From: an uncultured Porphyromonadaceae bacterium
Lineage (GTDB): Bacteria > Bacteroidota > Bacteroidia > Bacteroidales > Muribaculaceae
Length of the DNA stretch: 64,000 nucleotides
Reading direction: 5' to 3'
Assembly (NCBI GenBank): GCA_902461565.1
Contig: CABPYL010000008.1
Location: 25,022-89,021, forward strand
The position numbers and the translations under genes are program-made. The number at the start of each line of letters is the position of its first letter. Position 1 is the first letter of the stretch. Below are positions 18,402-27,193 of this stretch, piece by piece. The notes under the pieces were generated by a model. The model was not told the origin of the DNA. It saw nothing but the letters and a program-made list of their open reading frames with translations, and made no database searches.

Positions 18402-19363
18402 GCGAACAGGGCCGCGTAGACGGCCAAGACAGATATTATTGCTATGAACGATTTTTCGGCGCGGTGGGTGGAGAAGTAGTGCGTTATCTCCATAGCGGCG
18501 CAGAAGTTAAGCAGCGGAATATAGGAAACCATGTTGATGAAATCGGCGCACATGGCCACCAATGTGAACAGTATCACGATTGTAAACATGCCGTTTACCG
18601 CACGTGCGCGTGCGTTGTAGGCGATGGTACGCATGACGTTGAGCGTGAAGCATGCAAGCATGGCCAATACAGTGAATCCGACGGCTATAAGCAGCATCAG
18701 GGTGTCGTCGAAATCGATTACCGAGAATATGCTTGTGAGGTGCGGGAAGTGGAGGTGGTCTACCGTAACAGCGCCGAATCCCAACAGCATTATCCAGGGC
18801 GTGAGTATTCCCATAAGAGCAGCAGCAAGGGTACGCCGGTTAAAAATACGCATCTGCGCGAACCCAACCAGCATGGCCGGAATATAGATGGCGTAGCAGT
18901 ACTGTGTGGCTGTGAACAGCGACAGCAGCAGCATTATCAGGAATACCTGACGAGTGGAGTCCGGTGAACGGTAGCAGTTGAACATGAGCAGCATGCACAG
19001 CGGTATAACCACTGCCAGCACTGTGCCGGTATACACCTGCGTGATAAGTTCGGGCGTGGCCAGCTGCATGGCAAGGAAGAACGGTACGAAAATATAGGTG
19101 ATGGCGCGGAACACATTGTATATTTTGTTCAGCAGCATCATCAGTACCGTCGTGATTGCCGAGCCCAGCAGCGCACACGTAAAATTAAGTATGCCCTGCG
19201 GAAGCCAGAGGTTTGCCGACCGCAGCCCAAGGCCTTTGTCGCCTGTGATGGGCGCCGCCGGCTCGCCGGCGTGGAAAACAAGGACGCACAGCAACGCCAC
19301 AAGAACCACGGCGAGAGCGAAGCCACGCGTGTGCAGGGCGGATGTTATGCGCGCTATTTTCAT
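18383..19363 (-). CDS. Multi-pass membrane protein of unknown function
   Basis: 326 residues, with about nine or ten hydrophobic helices spread from residue 14 to 322 and short loops; no catalytic motif is visible. Similar proteins occur beside purD or pdxB in other Bacteroidales as I recall, possibly DUF6427-like, but I do not assign a family. Its ATG overlaps the purD stop by 4 bases (ATGA), and its end overlaps pdxB by 19 bases, so it is translated as part of the purine/PLP operon. Confidence 0.75.
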   Translation of the reverse strand: MKIARITSALHTRGFALAVVLVALLCVLVFHAGEPAAPITGDKGLGLRSANLWLPQGILNFTCALLGSAITTVLMMLLNKIYNVFRAITYIFVPFFLAMQLATPELITQVYTGTVLAVVIPLCMLLMFNCYRSPDSTRQVFLIMLLLSLFTATQYCYAIYIPAMLVGFAQMRIFNRRTLAAALMGILTPWIMLLGFGAVTVDHLHFPHLTSIFSVIDFDDTLMLLIAVGFTVLAMLACFTLNVMRTIAYNARARAVNGMFTIVILFTLVAMCADFINMVSYIPLLNFCAAMEITHYFSTHRAEKSFIAIISVLAVYAALFACQTII

Positions 19364-20649
19364 TTTTCTGCGAGGACGTCGCGGCTGATGTCGCGGCGGT
19401 AGTACATGCCCTCGAAAGTTATGGCATCGATTTCGCCGTATGCCTTGGCTGCGGCAGAGGCGATATCCGGAGCGAGTGCTGCGGCAGCGAGCACGCGGCC
19501 GCCGGAAGTGAGGACCGTTCCGTCGTCGAGGCGTTTGGTGCCGGCGTGGAACACTATACCGTCGGCCTTGTCCAGCCCGGAGATAATTTTGCCTTTGGGA
19601 TATGAGCCGGGATAGCCACCGGAAACCGCCATTACGGCTACTGCGGCGCGCGGATCTTCTTCGAGTTTTATTTCACCCAGATTACCGGCGGCGGCCGCCG
19701 CCAGGGCCGGTACAAGGTCGGAGGCGATACGGGGCATAACGACTTCCGTCTCGGGATCGCCCATGCGAACGTTGTATTCTATAACGTAGGGCTCGCCCTG
19801 ACAGTTGATGAGGCCGAGGAAGATGAACCCGCGGTAGTCTATGCCTTCCGCGATAAGGCCGCCTACGGTAGGCTCCACGATGCGCGACACAACTTTTGCC
19901 ATAAAGGTTTCATCGGCAAACGGAACGGGAGATACAGAACCCATACCGCCGGTGTTGAGGCCTGTGTCGCCTTCGCCCACGCGCTTGTAGTCCTTTGCTA
20001 CGGGCAGAATGCGGTAGCCGCCGTGGCCGTCGGTGAGCACGAATACGGAACATTCTATGCCGCTGAGGAATTCCTCGATAACAACGCTTGCCGAGGCAGC
20101 GCCGAACTGTCCGGCGAGCATCTCGTCGAGCGACCGGTATGCTTCCTCAAGGGAATCAATGATAAGCACGCCTTTGCCGGCTGCAAGGCCGTCGGCTTTG
20201 AGCACATAGGGCGCCTTGAGCGATGCCAGGAAAGCTCGGGCCTCGTCGAGATTAGCGGGTGTTGCGGTGAGATGACGTGCGGTGGGTATGCCGTGGCGCC
20301 CCATAAAGCGCTTGGCAAAGTCTTTGGAGCCTTCCAGGGCTGCGCCGTCCTTCCCAGGACCTACAATCAGCAGCCTGGAGCCGCGGACGGCGGCATTTTT
20401 CTCAAGTTCGTCGCGTAATCCGGCCACCAGAGGATCTTCGTTGCCGGCAACAACCATGTCGATACCGAGGTCTGTTACTGCACGGTCCACAGCGGCGAAA
20501 TCGGTGGGCTTGATGTCTAAATTCGTGCCGTAGGCGCCTGTGCCACCGTTACCCGGGGCTATATACAGATTGCCTAAGATAGGGCTCTGGCTCAGTTTCC
20601 ATGCTATGGCCGATTCACGGCCTCCGCTGCCAAGCAGCAGGATATTCAT
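19360..20649 (-). CDS. purD: Phosphoribosylamine-glycine ligase
   Basis: Second step of purine synthesis: joins glycine to 5-phosphoribosylamine using ATP (ATP-grasp fold). 429 residues with the N-terminal MNILLLGSGGRESAIAWKL, the ATP-grasp lysine segment APYVLKADGLAAGKGV, and GLINCQGEPYVIEYNVRMGDPETE carrying the metal-binding Glu and Asn. The ATG at 20649 follows a good ribosome site (GAAGGAAAG) that lies in a possible five-residue N-terminal extension starting at 20664 on the rlmL stop. Confidence 0.95.
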   Translation of the reverse strand: MNILLLGSGGRESAIAWKLSQSPILGNLYIAPGNGGTGAYGTNLDIKPTDFAAVDRAVTDLGIDMVVAGNEDPLVAGLRDELEKNAAVRGSRLLIVGPGKDGAALEGSKDFAKRFMGRHGIPTARHLTATPANLDEARAFLASLKAPYVLKADGLAAGKGVLIIDSLEEAYRSLDEMLAGQFGAASASVVIEEFLSGIECSVFVLTDGHGGYRILPVAKDYKRVGEGDTGLNTGGMGSVSPVPFADETFMAKVVSRIVEPTVGGLIAEGIDYRGFIFLGLINCQGEPYVIEYNVRMGDPETEVVMPRIASDLVPALAAAAAGNLGEIKLEEDPRAAVAVMAVSGGYPGSYPKGKIISGLDKADGIVFHAGTKRLDDGTVLTSGGRVLAAAALAPDIASAAAKAYGEIDAITFEGMYYRRDISRDVLAEK

Positions 20650-20663
20650 CTTTCCTTCTTGCA

Positions 20664-22181
20664 TTACTTATCGTTGTTTTCGGAGTTTTCGTCGCGTTTT
20701 TTTCTCGTGCGCCATGCCGGACGGTTAAGAACAATCTCCTTGTCGGCCGGGATGGAAGGCATCTGCGGCGTTGCCGACATGCGGAACGGTTTGCGTCCGT
20801 TTTCCTGTTCCTTTTCCTGTGGCCGTTCGGTGCGTTTGCCGCCGAATTTTGCCGCCGGCTTAGCGCCGTCGCGCAGAGGTTTGCGGCGGTCGTCGCCGCG
20901 GCGTTTGTCGGAGGGTTTGCCGGGACGGCTGTCCTTGCCGTCCTTGCGACGGTCGCGGTCGTTGAAGCGCGGTTTGCGTTCGGGACGCTCGGCGCGGCGT
21001 TCGTCTTTCAGCTTGCCGCCTTCGGCGCGGAAAGTTTTCTTGTTTCCGGCGAAAAGAAGGTACTCGCGCAACTCGCATTCAAGGCCACCGTTGTTCACGG
21101 CGATTTTCTGCGACGGCGCCAGGCCTATTTCGTGGAAGTACTCGTCTTCGTAGCCTATGATCCATGCGTGGTAGCCTGTGAACACGCGTTTGAGCACGCT
21201 GCCGATGCCGCGGTAGAGGGCGTTCATGTCGTCGGCACCGATGCGCTTGCCGTAGGGTGGATTAGTAACGAGCACACCTGCGGGCTGGGGAGCCGTCTCC
21301 CATGTGGTTATGCTTTTTGTCTCGAAAGTGATGAACCGCTCCACGCCAGCACTCTTGGCATTGTCGCGTGCGATGGCTATGGCGCGGGGCTGGATATCGG
21401 CGGCGATGATGGGGCATGTTACCTCGCGCTCGCCGCTGTCGTCGTTGTATATTTCCTCCAGCAGGTTGGCGTTGAAGTCTGGCCAGTTCTCGAAAGCGAA
21501 ATGTTTGCGGTAAACGCCAGGATTGATGCCGGCCGCAATCATGGCAGCCTCGATGGCGAATGTGCCGGAGCCGCACATGGGGTCGATGAACGGTGTTTCG
21601 CCGCGCCAGCCGGTCATAAGTATTATACCGGCTGCAAGTACTTCGTTAATTGGCGCTTCGGTCTGCGCCGTGCGCCAGCCGCGGCGGTGCAGACTTTCGC
21701 CGGAGGAATCCAGCGAAAGTGTTACGTGATGGTCGGCGATGTGTACGTTAATCATTATGTCGGCGCCTTCGAGGCGCACGCTGGGGCGGCGTTCGTTCTC
21801 GTCGTGGTCGCGGAACCAGTCTACGATGGCATCTTTCACGCGATATGTAACAAACTGGCTGTGTTTGAATTCGGTGCTGTTGGTAACGGTATCGATGGAG
21901 AATGTCTTGTCCACATCCATCAGTGTGCTCCAGTCGTATTCCTTCACTTTTGCATAAAGTTCGTCGGCGTCTCCGGCATCGAACGAATAGAAAGGCTTCA
22001 GGATTCTCAGTGCCGTGCGGCAGCACATATTGGCTTTATACAGGAGCGCCAGATCGCCGCGGAAAGCGACCATGCGTTTACCGGGAGCTACGTCGTCGGC
22101 GCCCAGTGCCCGCAGTTCGTCGGCCAGTACCGCCTCCAGTCCCTGGAAGGTCTTGGCCACCATATCGAATGTAGTTGTCAT
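20664..22181 (-). CDS. rlmL: RlmL-type 23S rRNA guanine-N2 methyltransferase with basic tail
   Basis: THUMP-containing class I SAM methyltransferase; E. coli RlmL methylates G2445 of 23S rRNA. 505 residues: ferredoxin-like/THUMP part (1-165), then the methyltransferase with PFIDPMCGSGTFAIEAAMIA and the catalytic VLTNPPYGKRIG near 290. From about residue 385 to 505 the chain becomes an Arg/Lys/Glu-rich low-complexity tail that probably binds RNA. The E. coli protein instead carries a second methyltransferase domain (RlmK), absent here. It is first in the operon with purD. Confidence 0.85.
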   Translation of the reverse strand: MTTTFDMVAKTFQGLEAVLADELRALGADDVAPGKRMVAFRGDLALLYKANMCCRTALRILKPFYSFDAGDADELYAKVKEYDWSTLMDVDKTFSIDTVTNSTEFKHSQFVTYRVKDAIVDWFRDHDENERRPSVRLEGADIMINVHIADHHVTLSLDSSGESLHRRGWRTAQTEAPINEVLAAGIILMTGWRGETPFIDPMCGSGTFAIEAAMIAAGINPGVYRKHFAFENWPDFNANLLEEIYNDDSGEREVTCPIIAADIQPRAIAIARDNAKSAGVERFITFETKSITTWETAPQPAGVLVTNPPYGKRIGADDMNALYRGIGSVLKRVFTGYHAWIIGYEDEYFHEIGLAPSQKIAVNNGGLECELREYLLFAGNKKTFRAEGGKLKDERRAERPERKPRFNDRDRRKDGKDSRPGKPSDKRRGDDRRKPLRDGAKPAAKFGGKRTERPQEKEQENGRKPFRMSATPQMPSIPADKEIVLNRPAWRTRKKRDENSENNDK

Positions 22182-22203
22182 GTCTCTTTTTGATTATTCG
22201 CTG

Positions 22204-22235
22204 CAAAATTAGCCAAAAAACGCGACATAATCGAA
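22204..22235 (-). promoter_or_regulatory. Promoter of the rlmL-purD operon
   Basis: TTCG (22235-22232), 20 bases, TAATTTTG (22211-22204) on the minus strand; the -7 box is exact, the -33 box has one mismatch. Leader of about 19 bases. Confidence 0.65.
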
Positions 22236-22368
22236 TATCAAGGACTAAAATACGAAAAAGCGGCCTGCAGCAGCGGGTATTTATGCGGTGTGGACGCAGG
22301 CGGCAAGTGAACACCTTGGGGCAAGGATTTGTTATTATTTCACAACACATAAAAAATCTCTCTCCACA

Positions 22369-22608
22369 ATGAACGACAGAATAAGCTATGAAGAAAAAAA
22401 GGAACTGCCCGATTCGGTTTTCGGTTTGCCGGAACGACGCGAGTATCCTATGCCTGACGCAGCCCATGTGCGTGCTGCCGAGGCCTATTTCCGCTATTGC
22501 CCCGAAGACTTGAAACCGCGCCTTGCGCGCGCAATTCTTGAACGCGCCGCACAGTTCGGTGTAGATGTAGAATCGGAAACTGTGCGCAGCTATGCCGCCA
22601 AGGCCTGA
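22369..22608 (+). CDS. Small acidic-basic protein, DUF6582-like
   Basis: 79 residues, no signal or membrane helix. The sequence KELPDSVFGLPERREYPMPD followed by a helical AAEAYFRYCPEDLKPRLA segment resembles the small DUF6582 domain seen in phage and bacterial proteins; that likeness is recalled, not searched. The start is the ATG at 22369 (MNDRISYEEK); the upstream part of the frame is not protein-like. It precedes ompA by about 100 bases. Function unknown. Confidence 0.65.
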   Translation: MNDRISYEEKKELPDSVFGLPERREYPMPDAAHVRAAEAYFRYCPEDLKPRLARAILERAAQFGVDVESETVRSYAAKA

Positions 22609-22667
22609 CAGAAGCTTAAACATTTAAACAGAATCAATATAGAACAGTAAAAACATTGCTCCATACA

Positions 22668-22689
22668 GGCGACAGCTCTCTCGGTCGCC
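22668..22689 (+). other. Hairpin in the ompA leader
   Basis: GGCGAC (22668-22673) pairs with GTCGCC (22684-22689) across a 10-base loop, 22 bases before the ompA ATG. No U-tract follows, so it is more likely a leader stem than a terminator. Confidence 0.35.
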
Positions 22690-22711
22690 GGGGTAACAAA
22701 AACGTTTCAGT

Positions 22712-23854
22712 ATGAAAAAGATTATCTTAACAGTTGCAGCGATGGGTGCGCTGGCTGGTTTATCGGTCAATGCTCAGGACATTGAACAGCCCAAATTATT
22801 CGATAATGTATATATCGGAGTGAACGGCGGTGTTACAACGCCCATGAATCACGGAGCCTTCTTCGGCGACATGCGCGGAACGGCAGGTATCAATATCGGC
22901 AAGCAGATAACTCCTGTATTCGGTGCCGGCATCGAGGCCAGCGCCAATGTGAATACCTCCAGCTGGCGCGGCGCAATCCACTCCAGCACAGTTTTCGATA
23001 ATTCGTATGTAGGCCTGTATGGTACAGCTGATCTTTTCAACCTGTTCGGCGGCTACAAATGTGAAAAACGGCCCTTCACCATCGAGGCTCTTGTAGGCGC
23101 AGGCTGGGGACACGACTATTTCAACCAGGATGTGGACAACGGCGTGCCTTACAACTACTTCGTTACAAAAGCCGGTCTTAACTTCAATTTCAATGTAAGT
23201 GATCATGTTACCATCGCTGTAAAGCCTTCGGTATCGTGGAATATGATAGACGAATTCGACAATGGCCTGGTAGGCTACAACATCAATCAGGCTTCGTTCA
23301 ATATCGTTGCGGGCGTGAGCTATACATTCGGCCCCGGTTTCAAGTGCATCCAGCCCTACAATTATGCCGAGGTAAACGAGCTTAACGACCAGATAAACGC
23401 ACTGCGCAGCGACCTTGCAGCCAGTCAGCAGGATGCCGCCGGCTACAAGAGCAAAGCCGACGCACTGGCAGCACAGCTTACCGCATGCCAGAACCGCAAA
23501 CCCGAGGTTGTTAAAGAAGTTACCAACGAACTCAATTCGGTTCGTTTCGTATTCTTCCGCATTGGATCGTACAAAGTTACCGCCGACCAGAAGCCTAATG
23601 TGGAAATGATTGCGGATTATATGAAACATCATCCCAATGCAAAAGTGGTTATCAAGGGCTACGCATCCAAGGATGGCAACTACGATTTCAATATCAAGCT
23701 GGCTAAGAACCGTGCCGAGGCTGTAAAGAATATGCTCGTGAAGACCTACGGCATCAAGGCCGACCGCATCACTGCCGAAGGCCAGGGTATCGGCGACATG
23801 TTCGAGGAAGAATCCTGGAACCGCGTGAGCATCTGCACTTTGGAGACCAAATAA
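22712..23854 (+). CDS. OmpA-family outer-membrane protein
   Basis: 380 residues that tie the outer membrane to peptidoglycan. Signal peptide MKKIILTVAAMGALAGLSVNA; N-terminal eight-strand barrel region (about 25-215); a short helical linker (about 225-265, LNDQINALRSDLAASQQDAA); C-terminal OmpA domain (about 270-380) with the peptidoglycan-binding pattern GYASKDGNYDFNIKLAKNRAEAV. A strong terminator follows. Such proteins are abundant surface proteins in gut Bacteroidales. Confidence 0.9.
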   Translation: MKKIILTVAAMGALAGLSVNAQDIEQPKLFDNVYIGVNGGVTTPMNHGAFFGDMRGTAGINIGKQITPVFGAGIEASANVNTSSWRGAIHSSTVFDNSYVGLYGTADLFNLFGGYKCEKRPFTIEALVGAGWGHDYFNQDVDNGVPYNYFVTKAGLNFNFNVSDHVTIAVKPSVSWNMIDEFDNGLVGYNINQASFNIVAGVSYTFGPGFKCIQPYNYAEVNELNDQINALRSDLAASQQDAAGYKSKADALAAQLTACQNRKPEVVKEVTNELNSVRFVFFRIGSYKVTADQKPNVEMIADYMKHHPNAKVVIKGYASKDGNYDFNIKLAKNRAEAVKNMLVKTYGIKADRITAEGQGIGDMFEEESWNRVSICTLETK

Positions 23855-23897
23855 CTCTACTGGATTGAAGTTTCTGAAAATTTTTTGAAAAAAATTG

Positions 23898-23933
23898 CGC
23901 CGGACGTGAACCATTTCTCACGCCCGGCGTTTT
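23898..23933 (+). terminator. Rho-independent terminator of ompA
   Basis: CGCCGG-A-CGTGA pairs with TCACG-C-CCGGCG around an 8-base loop, with one internal mismatch, followed by TTTTAAT. Confidence 0.85.
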
Positions 23934-23993
23934 AATAGTACATAGCAAGATTACTTTTTCCATTGCAAGAAATGTGATAATGATTGGTTTATA

Positions 23994-24029
23994 CCACCGC
24001 AGCGGCACTGTGAAGCGCCGCTGCGGTGG
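23994..24029. terminator. Perfect 13-bp hairpin between ompA and mscS
   Basis: CCACCGCAGCGGC and GCCGCTGCGGTGG form a perfect stem with a 10-base loop, 17 bases beyond the mscS stop. U-tracts are poor on both sides, so it may act as a transcript 3' end for the mscS mRNA rather than a classical terminator. Confidence 0.65.
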
Positions 24030-24045
24030 TGTTTATTGTTGCTGT

Positions 24046-25230
24046 TTATTTTACAGGCGAAACAGCACGGGCAATATCGGTTCCTGCCGGAGTCTGGAAC
24101 ACTGATAGCGAGAAACGCTGAACGGTTGCGTAGACATGATCGAAAATATCGCTTTGTATGCCTTCGTATTCAACCCATTCCGTTATCGAAGTAAAGAAGT
24201 ACAGCTGCAGTGGCAGGCCTGAATTGGTAGGAGCGAGCTGTCGTACCATCAGGGTTGTGTCTTTGCGTACCAACGGGTGGTTTATAAGATAGCGTAGCAG
24301 ATACCGGCGCAGCAGGCCGAAATTCACTACGGGACCGTCCGGAAGGTCGATGCCGTCGAGCCATCCGCCGTCGCGCAGGGTCTCGATTTCGTCGGGAGTG
24401 AGGAACCTGACGGTATTGGCGTCAATGAAGAACGAACGTTCTACCCGGCGTGCTCCCGCAAGGCGCATGGGTTCGTAATTGCGGAACGATTCCGACACTA
24501 ACGAATACGGCGGGATGGTGGTTACAGAGTTGTCCCAGTTGCGCACTTTTATTGTTGTGAGCGACACATCCTCCACTGTTCCGTTGGCATTGTGGCTGTC
24601 CATGACTATCCAGTCGCCCTTGCGCAGCATATTGTTTGCCGTCAGCTGTATCGAGGCCACCAGCCCGAGGATGGTATCCTTGAACACCAACATAAGTACT
24701 GCCGCCGAGGCGCCCAAGGCTGTGATTATCACCACCGGCGAACGGTTGATGATGATGCCGATACCTATTATCGCTCCGATGCAGATAACAACGAGTTTCA
24801 CCATCTGGAACACGCCTTTGATCGCATACACCTTGAGTTTGGGGCGACGGGCGAAAGCATTGTAAAGGTTGTCGATAAGCACGCAGATAATCAGCACAAG
24901 CGCACCGACGATATATAGCGATGTGATAGACGACAGCAGATGGAAGGTATCGGGCCGCGTGCCAAAGAAACCGGGAAGCATCCAGCGCACGCAAATTGCC
25001 GGAGCCAACTGCGACAGTGCCTTTAGCAGGCGCGGGTTAAGCATGTCGTCGTCCCAGTGTGTGGGGCTGCGCATTACAACACGTTCCAGAATGGTGAGGA
25101 GTTTCTTTGTCGCCCAGTAGAACAGCGTTGCCGCCGACAGGGTTATTACCAGAAGTATGGCGCCGACAATCGTTTCCGCACCGGAACAAGTGATGATTTC
25201 GCTGAAAAAATCGCGTATCTGTATTAACAT
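24046..25230 (-). CDS. Mechanosensitive channel, MscS/YbdG type
   Basis: Inner-membrane channel that opens on osmotic downshock. 394 residues with about five N-terminal helices (20-190), the pore helix and beta domain (ALGASAAVLMLVFKDTILGL, then NMLRKGDWIVMDSHNANGTVEDVSLTTIKVRNWD), and a cytoplasmic alpha-beta part with a YbdG-like insertion (PDGPVVNFGLLRRYLLRYL). It is a single-gene unit with its own promoter. Confidence 0.88.
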   Translation of the reverse strand: MLIQIRDFFSEIITCSGAETIVGAILLVITLSAATLFYWATKKLLTILERVVMRSPTHWDDDMLNPRLLKALSQLAPAICVRWMLPGFFGTRPDTFHLLSSITSLYIVGALVLIICVLIDNLYNAFARRPKLKVYAIKGVFQMVKLVVICIGAIIGIGIIINRSPVVIITALGASAAVLMLVFKDTILGLVASIQLTANNMLRKGDWIVMDSHNANGTVEDVSLTTIKVRNWDNSVTTIPPYSLVSESFRNYEPMRLAGARRVERSFFIDANTVRFLTPDEIETLRDGGWLDGIDLPDGPVVNFGLLRRYLLRYLINHPLVRKDTTLMVRQLAPTNSGLPLQLYFFTSITEWVEYEGIQSDIFDHVYATVQRFSLSVFQTPAGTDIARAVSPVK

Positions 25231-25247
25231 AGCATTCTACTTTTTCG

Positions 25248-25278
25248 CAAAAGTAATCAAAAGCACCGAAAAAACAAA
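25248..25278 (-). promoter_or_regulatory. Promoter of the MscS gene
   Basis: TTTG (25278-25275), 19 bases, TACTTTTG (25255-25248) on the minus strand: an exact consensus match. The TTTG lies in the U-tract of the terminator at 25268-25308. Confidence 0.75.
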
Positions 25279-25308
25279 CCTCGCAGTTCACTGGTGTGGA
25301 CTGCGGGG
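25268..25308 (-). terminator. Terminator of the TonB/ABC operon
   Basis: Minus strand: CCCCGCAGTCCAC, short loop, GTGAACTGCGAGG with one G-T pair and one mismatch, then TTTGTTTTTT. It lies 22 bases after the stop of the last operon gene. Confidence 0.8.
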
Positions 25309-25329
25309 TCGTCGCGGTATGGCGTTGGG

Positions 25330-25932
25330 TTATTCGGGAAGGATATCGTAGCTGATGGCCTGGAGATAATAGTACGACAGATAGGGTTTGCCTTCTTTTT
25401 CCTGACGTGCGGCGATCTTCTGGCGATAGTCGGCGATACGGTCTTCGAATGTTACGGCGTTCTTCTGGCCGCGCGCTGTGCGCTCGGTCTCGCAACCGCT
25501 CTCGTGGTCCTTTGCTTCCTCACCCTTTGCAGCAGCCTGTGCCTTGAGGGCTTCGTTCTGTGCGATCATCTTTTCGATAACGGCGGAATCTACGCGTTCC
25601 TCGGTGAGGATACCTTTAACCTGCACGGCGTGGCGTGTCATTTCCAGAGGGAATGCCTGGCCGATATAAGGGTTGGCCTCGCATCGGAGCATGATGGAGT
25701 CGGCAGTGCCGGCAACAAATGCTTTCATGGCGCCGTGGGAGCAGAGGTGGGAGCATACGCCCTCGATGGTTACTGTATCGCCTACAAGAGACTCTGCGTT
25801 GGCGAGTACTTCGTCCACGCTCATGGCGGTTACTTCTTCGGGCTGGGCCTCGGTGCTGGTTTTGCTGCCGCAGGCGCTGAACATTGCCATGCAGGCAATT
25901 GCGAGAATTGCAAATAATGATGTTTTCTTCAT
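25330..25932 (-). CDS. Lipoprotein with CSHLCSH motif (OB-fold-like)
   Basis: 200 residues. Lipobox MFSAC with the lipid-bearing Cys21. The segment GDTVTIEGVCSHLCSHGAMKAFV places two Cys and two His within seven residues (60-66), suited to binding a metal or to redox work, within what looks like a small beta-barrel (OB-like) fold up to residue 110. The rest is helical with a region rich in Ala, Lys and Glu. It is the last gene of the TonB-DUF4876-ABC-DUF4857 operon, 18 bases after the DUF4857 gene. No named function is known to me. Confidence 0.7.
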   Translation of the reverse strand: MKKTSLFAILAIACMAMFSACGSKTSTEAQPEEVTAMSVDEVLANAESLVGDTVTIEGVCSHLCSHGAMKAFVAGTADSIMLRCEANPYIGQAFPLEMTRHAVQVKGILTEERVDSAVIEKMIAQNEALKAQAAAKGEEAKDHESGCETERTARGQKNAVTFEDRIADYRQKIAARQEKEGKPYLSYYYLQAISYDILPE

Positions 25933-25950
25933 AATGGTAGGTTTTGATTA

Positions 25951-27192
25951 TTAATTACGTATTATTATCAATGGAATGAATGCAAATATACCGAAAACCA
26001 ATGTAACTGCAAAACAAGCGGCCGTGCAGGCTGCGTTGTGGCGGCGACGGCGCCATACAACGGCAAGCACAATAGCCAGCGCGGCGTTGAGGAACAGGGC
26101 TTTCAGCGACCAGTCCTCGAAACGCGGTTTTGCAAGGCAGTCGTTTACGGATGTGAAAGAGAGCGAGAATGGGAAAATGTATGCTTCGGCTTTTTCGGAC
26201 GCCGATACGGGATATTCGAATGCGTACGAGCCAATCGGCGAATAGTCGTCGCTGCTGATGGCTGTCCACCGTACGGTTTTGCCGTCGTTAATCTTTACAA
26301 TAGTGTTGAACACGTTCTTCACCACCGAAATACGGTCCTTTTCCGGGTCGAATTTTCCTACAGGCAGCGGCACGATGCGGTAGCCTTCGGTCTCGATGAT
26401 GTAGAGGTTATGGTTTGTGTCGGTAACAAAGCCAAGGTGGCGCGTCTCGTTGTTTTCCATAACAAAAACGCGATCGGCCCTGAGTGTGTCGGGCTTTATC
26501 AGCTTCATGAAATAGGGACGTCCGGCCTGCATCTTCAGGTGGTATATGTCGCCGCCGTCGTCTACCATCAGGTAGCCGTTGTCGTATGGCTTGCGGCTGG
26601 TGATGTTGGCCGAGAAACTGTGTACGGGCAGTTTGAAATCGCGATTGTGGAATATGTCGGTGAAGCGTTTCGTGCGTGCCTCGTTCACGGCATTGGTTTC
26701 CATATCCACGAATTCCACGCGTCCGCCGCGGAAACGGAATATTTCGGTGGGGTCCTCCAGATCGATACGCGCTGGCATGGATTCCATAATCAGGAATACC
26801 TCGGGCATAACTTTGTTGATATCGCGTGGCAGCGACGAGAATACCCATGAGTTGTGTCGGAGGGCCGACATGGACATCTCTATGCCGTCGATGGTGTCGG
26901 GCATAGCGTTGCGGGCCATCAACTGTGTGTAATATATCTGCGGCAGAAGGCTGTCGCGCTGCTCGCGGGTAAAAGTCTCGCCGGTGGGATTACCCTGGGC
27001 GTCCACAGCAAAGATTTCGGCCTTGTCCTGTGTTCCGTATTGCGATACAATCATTTCGTTGTTAAGCGGCGAGCATGCCACGAAGGGGTCGTTGGCGCTC
27101 ACGGGCAGTATCAGCGAATAGAGCCACGGCAGGAACCACGATAGGATGAGTATGCACAGAGCTGTTAGGAGTATTGTATATGCTTTTTTCAT
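25951..27192 (-). CDS. DUF4857 membrane-anchored protein
   Basis: 413 residues: one N-terminal helix (about 5-30), a large extracytoplasmic beta-rich domain (about 35-350, reading like a WD/propeller with NNEMIVSQYGTQDKAEIFAV and DDGGDIYHLKM), then two helices near the C-terminus (LFLNAALAIVLAVVWRR and AACFAVTLVFGIFAFIPLI). This is the pattern of DUF4857 proteins of Bacteroides. It follows the ABC permease by a single base and probably works with that transporter. Confidence 0.75.
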   Translation of the reverse strand: MKKAYTILLTALCILILSWFLPWLYSLILPVSANDPFVACSPLNNEMIVSQYGTQDKAEIFAVDAQGNPTGETFTREQRDSLLPQIYYTQLMARNAMPDTIDGIEMSMSALRHNSWVFSSLPRDINKVMPEVFLIMESMPARIDLEDPTEIFRFRGGRVEFVDMETNAVNEARTKRFTDIFHNRDFKLPVHSFSANITSRKPYDNGYLMVDDGGDIYHLKMQAGRPYFMKLIKPDTLRADRVFVMENNETRHLGFVTDTNHNLYIIETEGYRIVPLPVGKFDPEKDRISVVKNVFNTIVKINDGKTVRWTAISSDDYSPIGSYAFEYPVSASEKAEAYIFPFSLSFTSVNDCLAKPRFEDWSLKALFLNAALAIVLAVVWRRRRHNAACTAACFAVTLVFGIFAFIPLIIIRN

Positions 27193-27193
27193 A

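Noticed and set aside
20601..22193. 530-codon plus-strand frame
   Set aside because: Antisense of the rlmL gene; high GC gives open shadows in this region.
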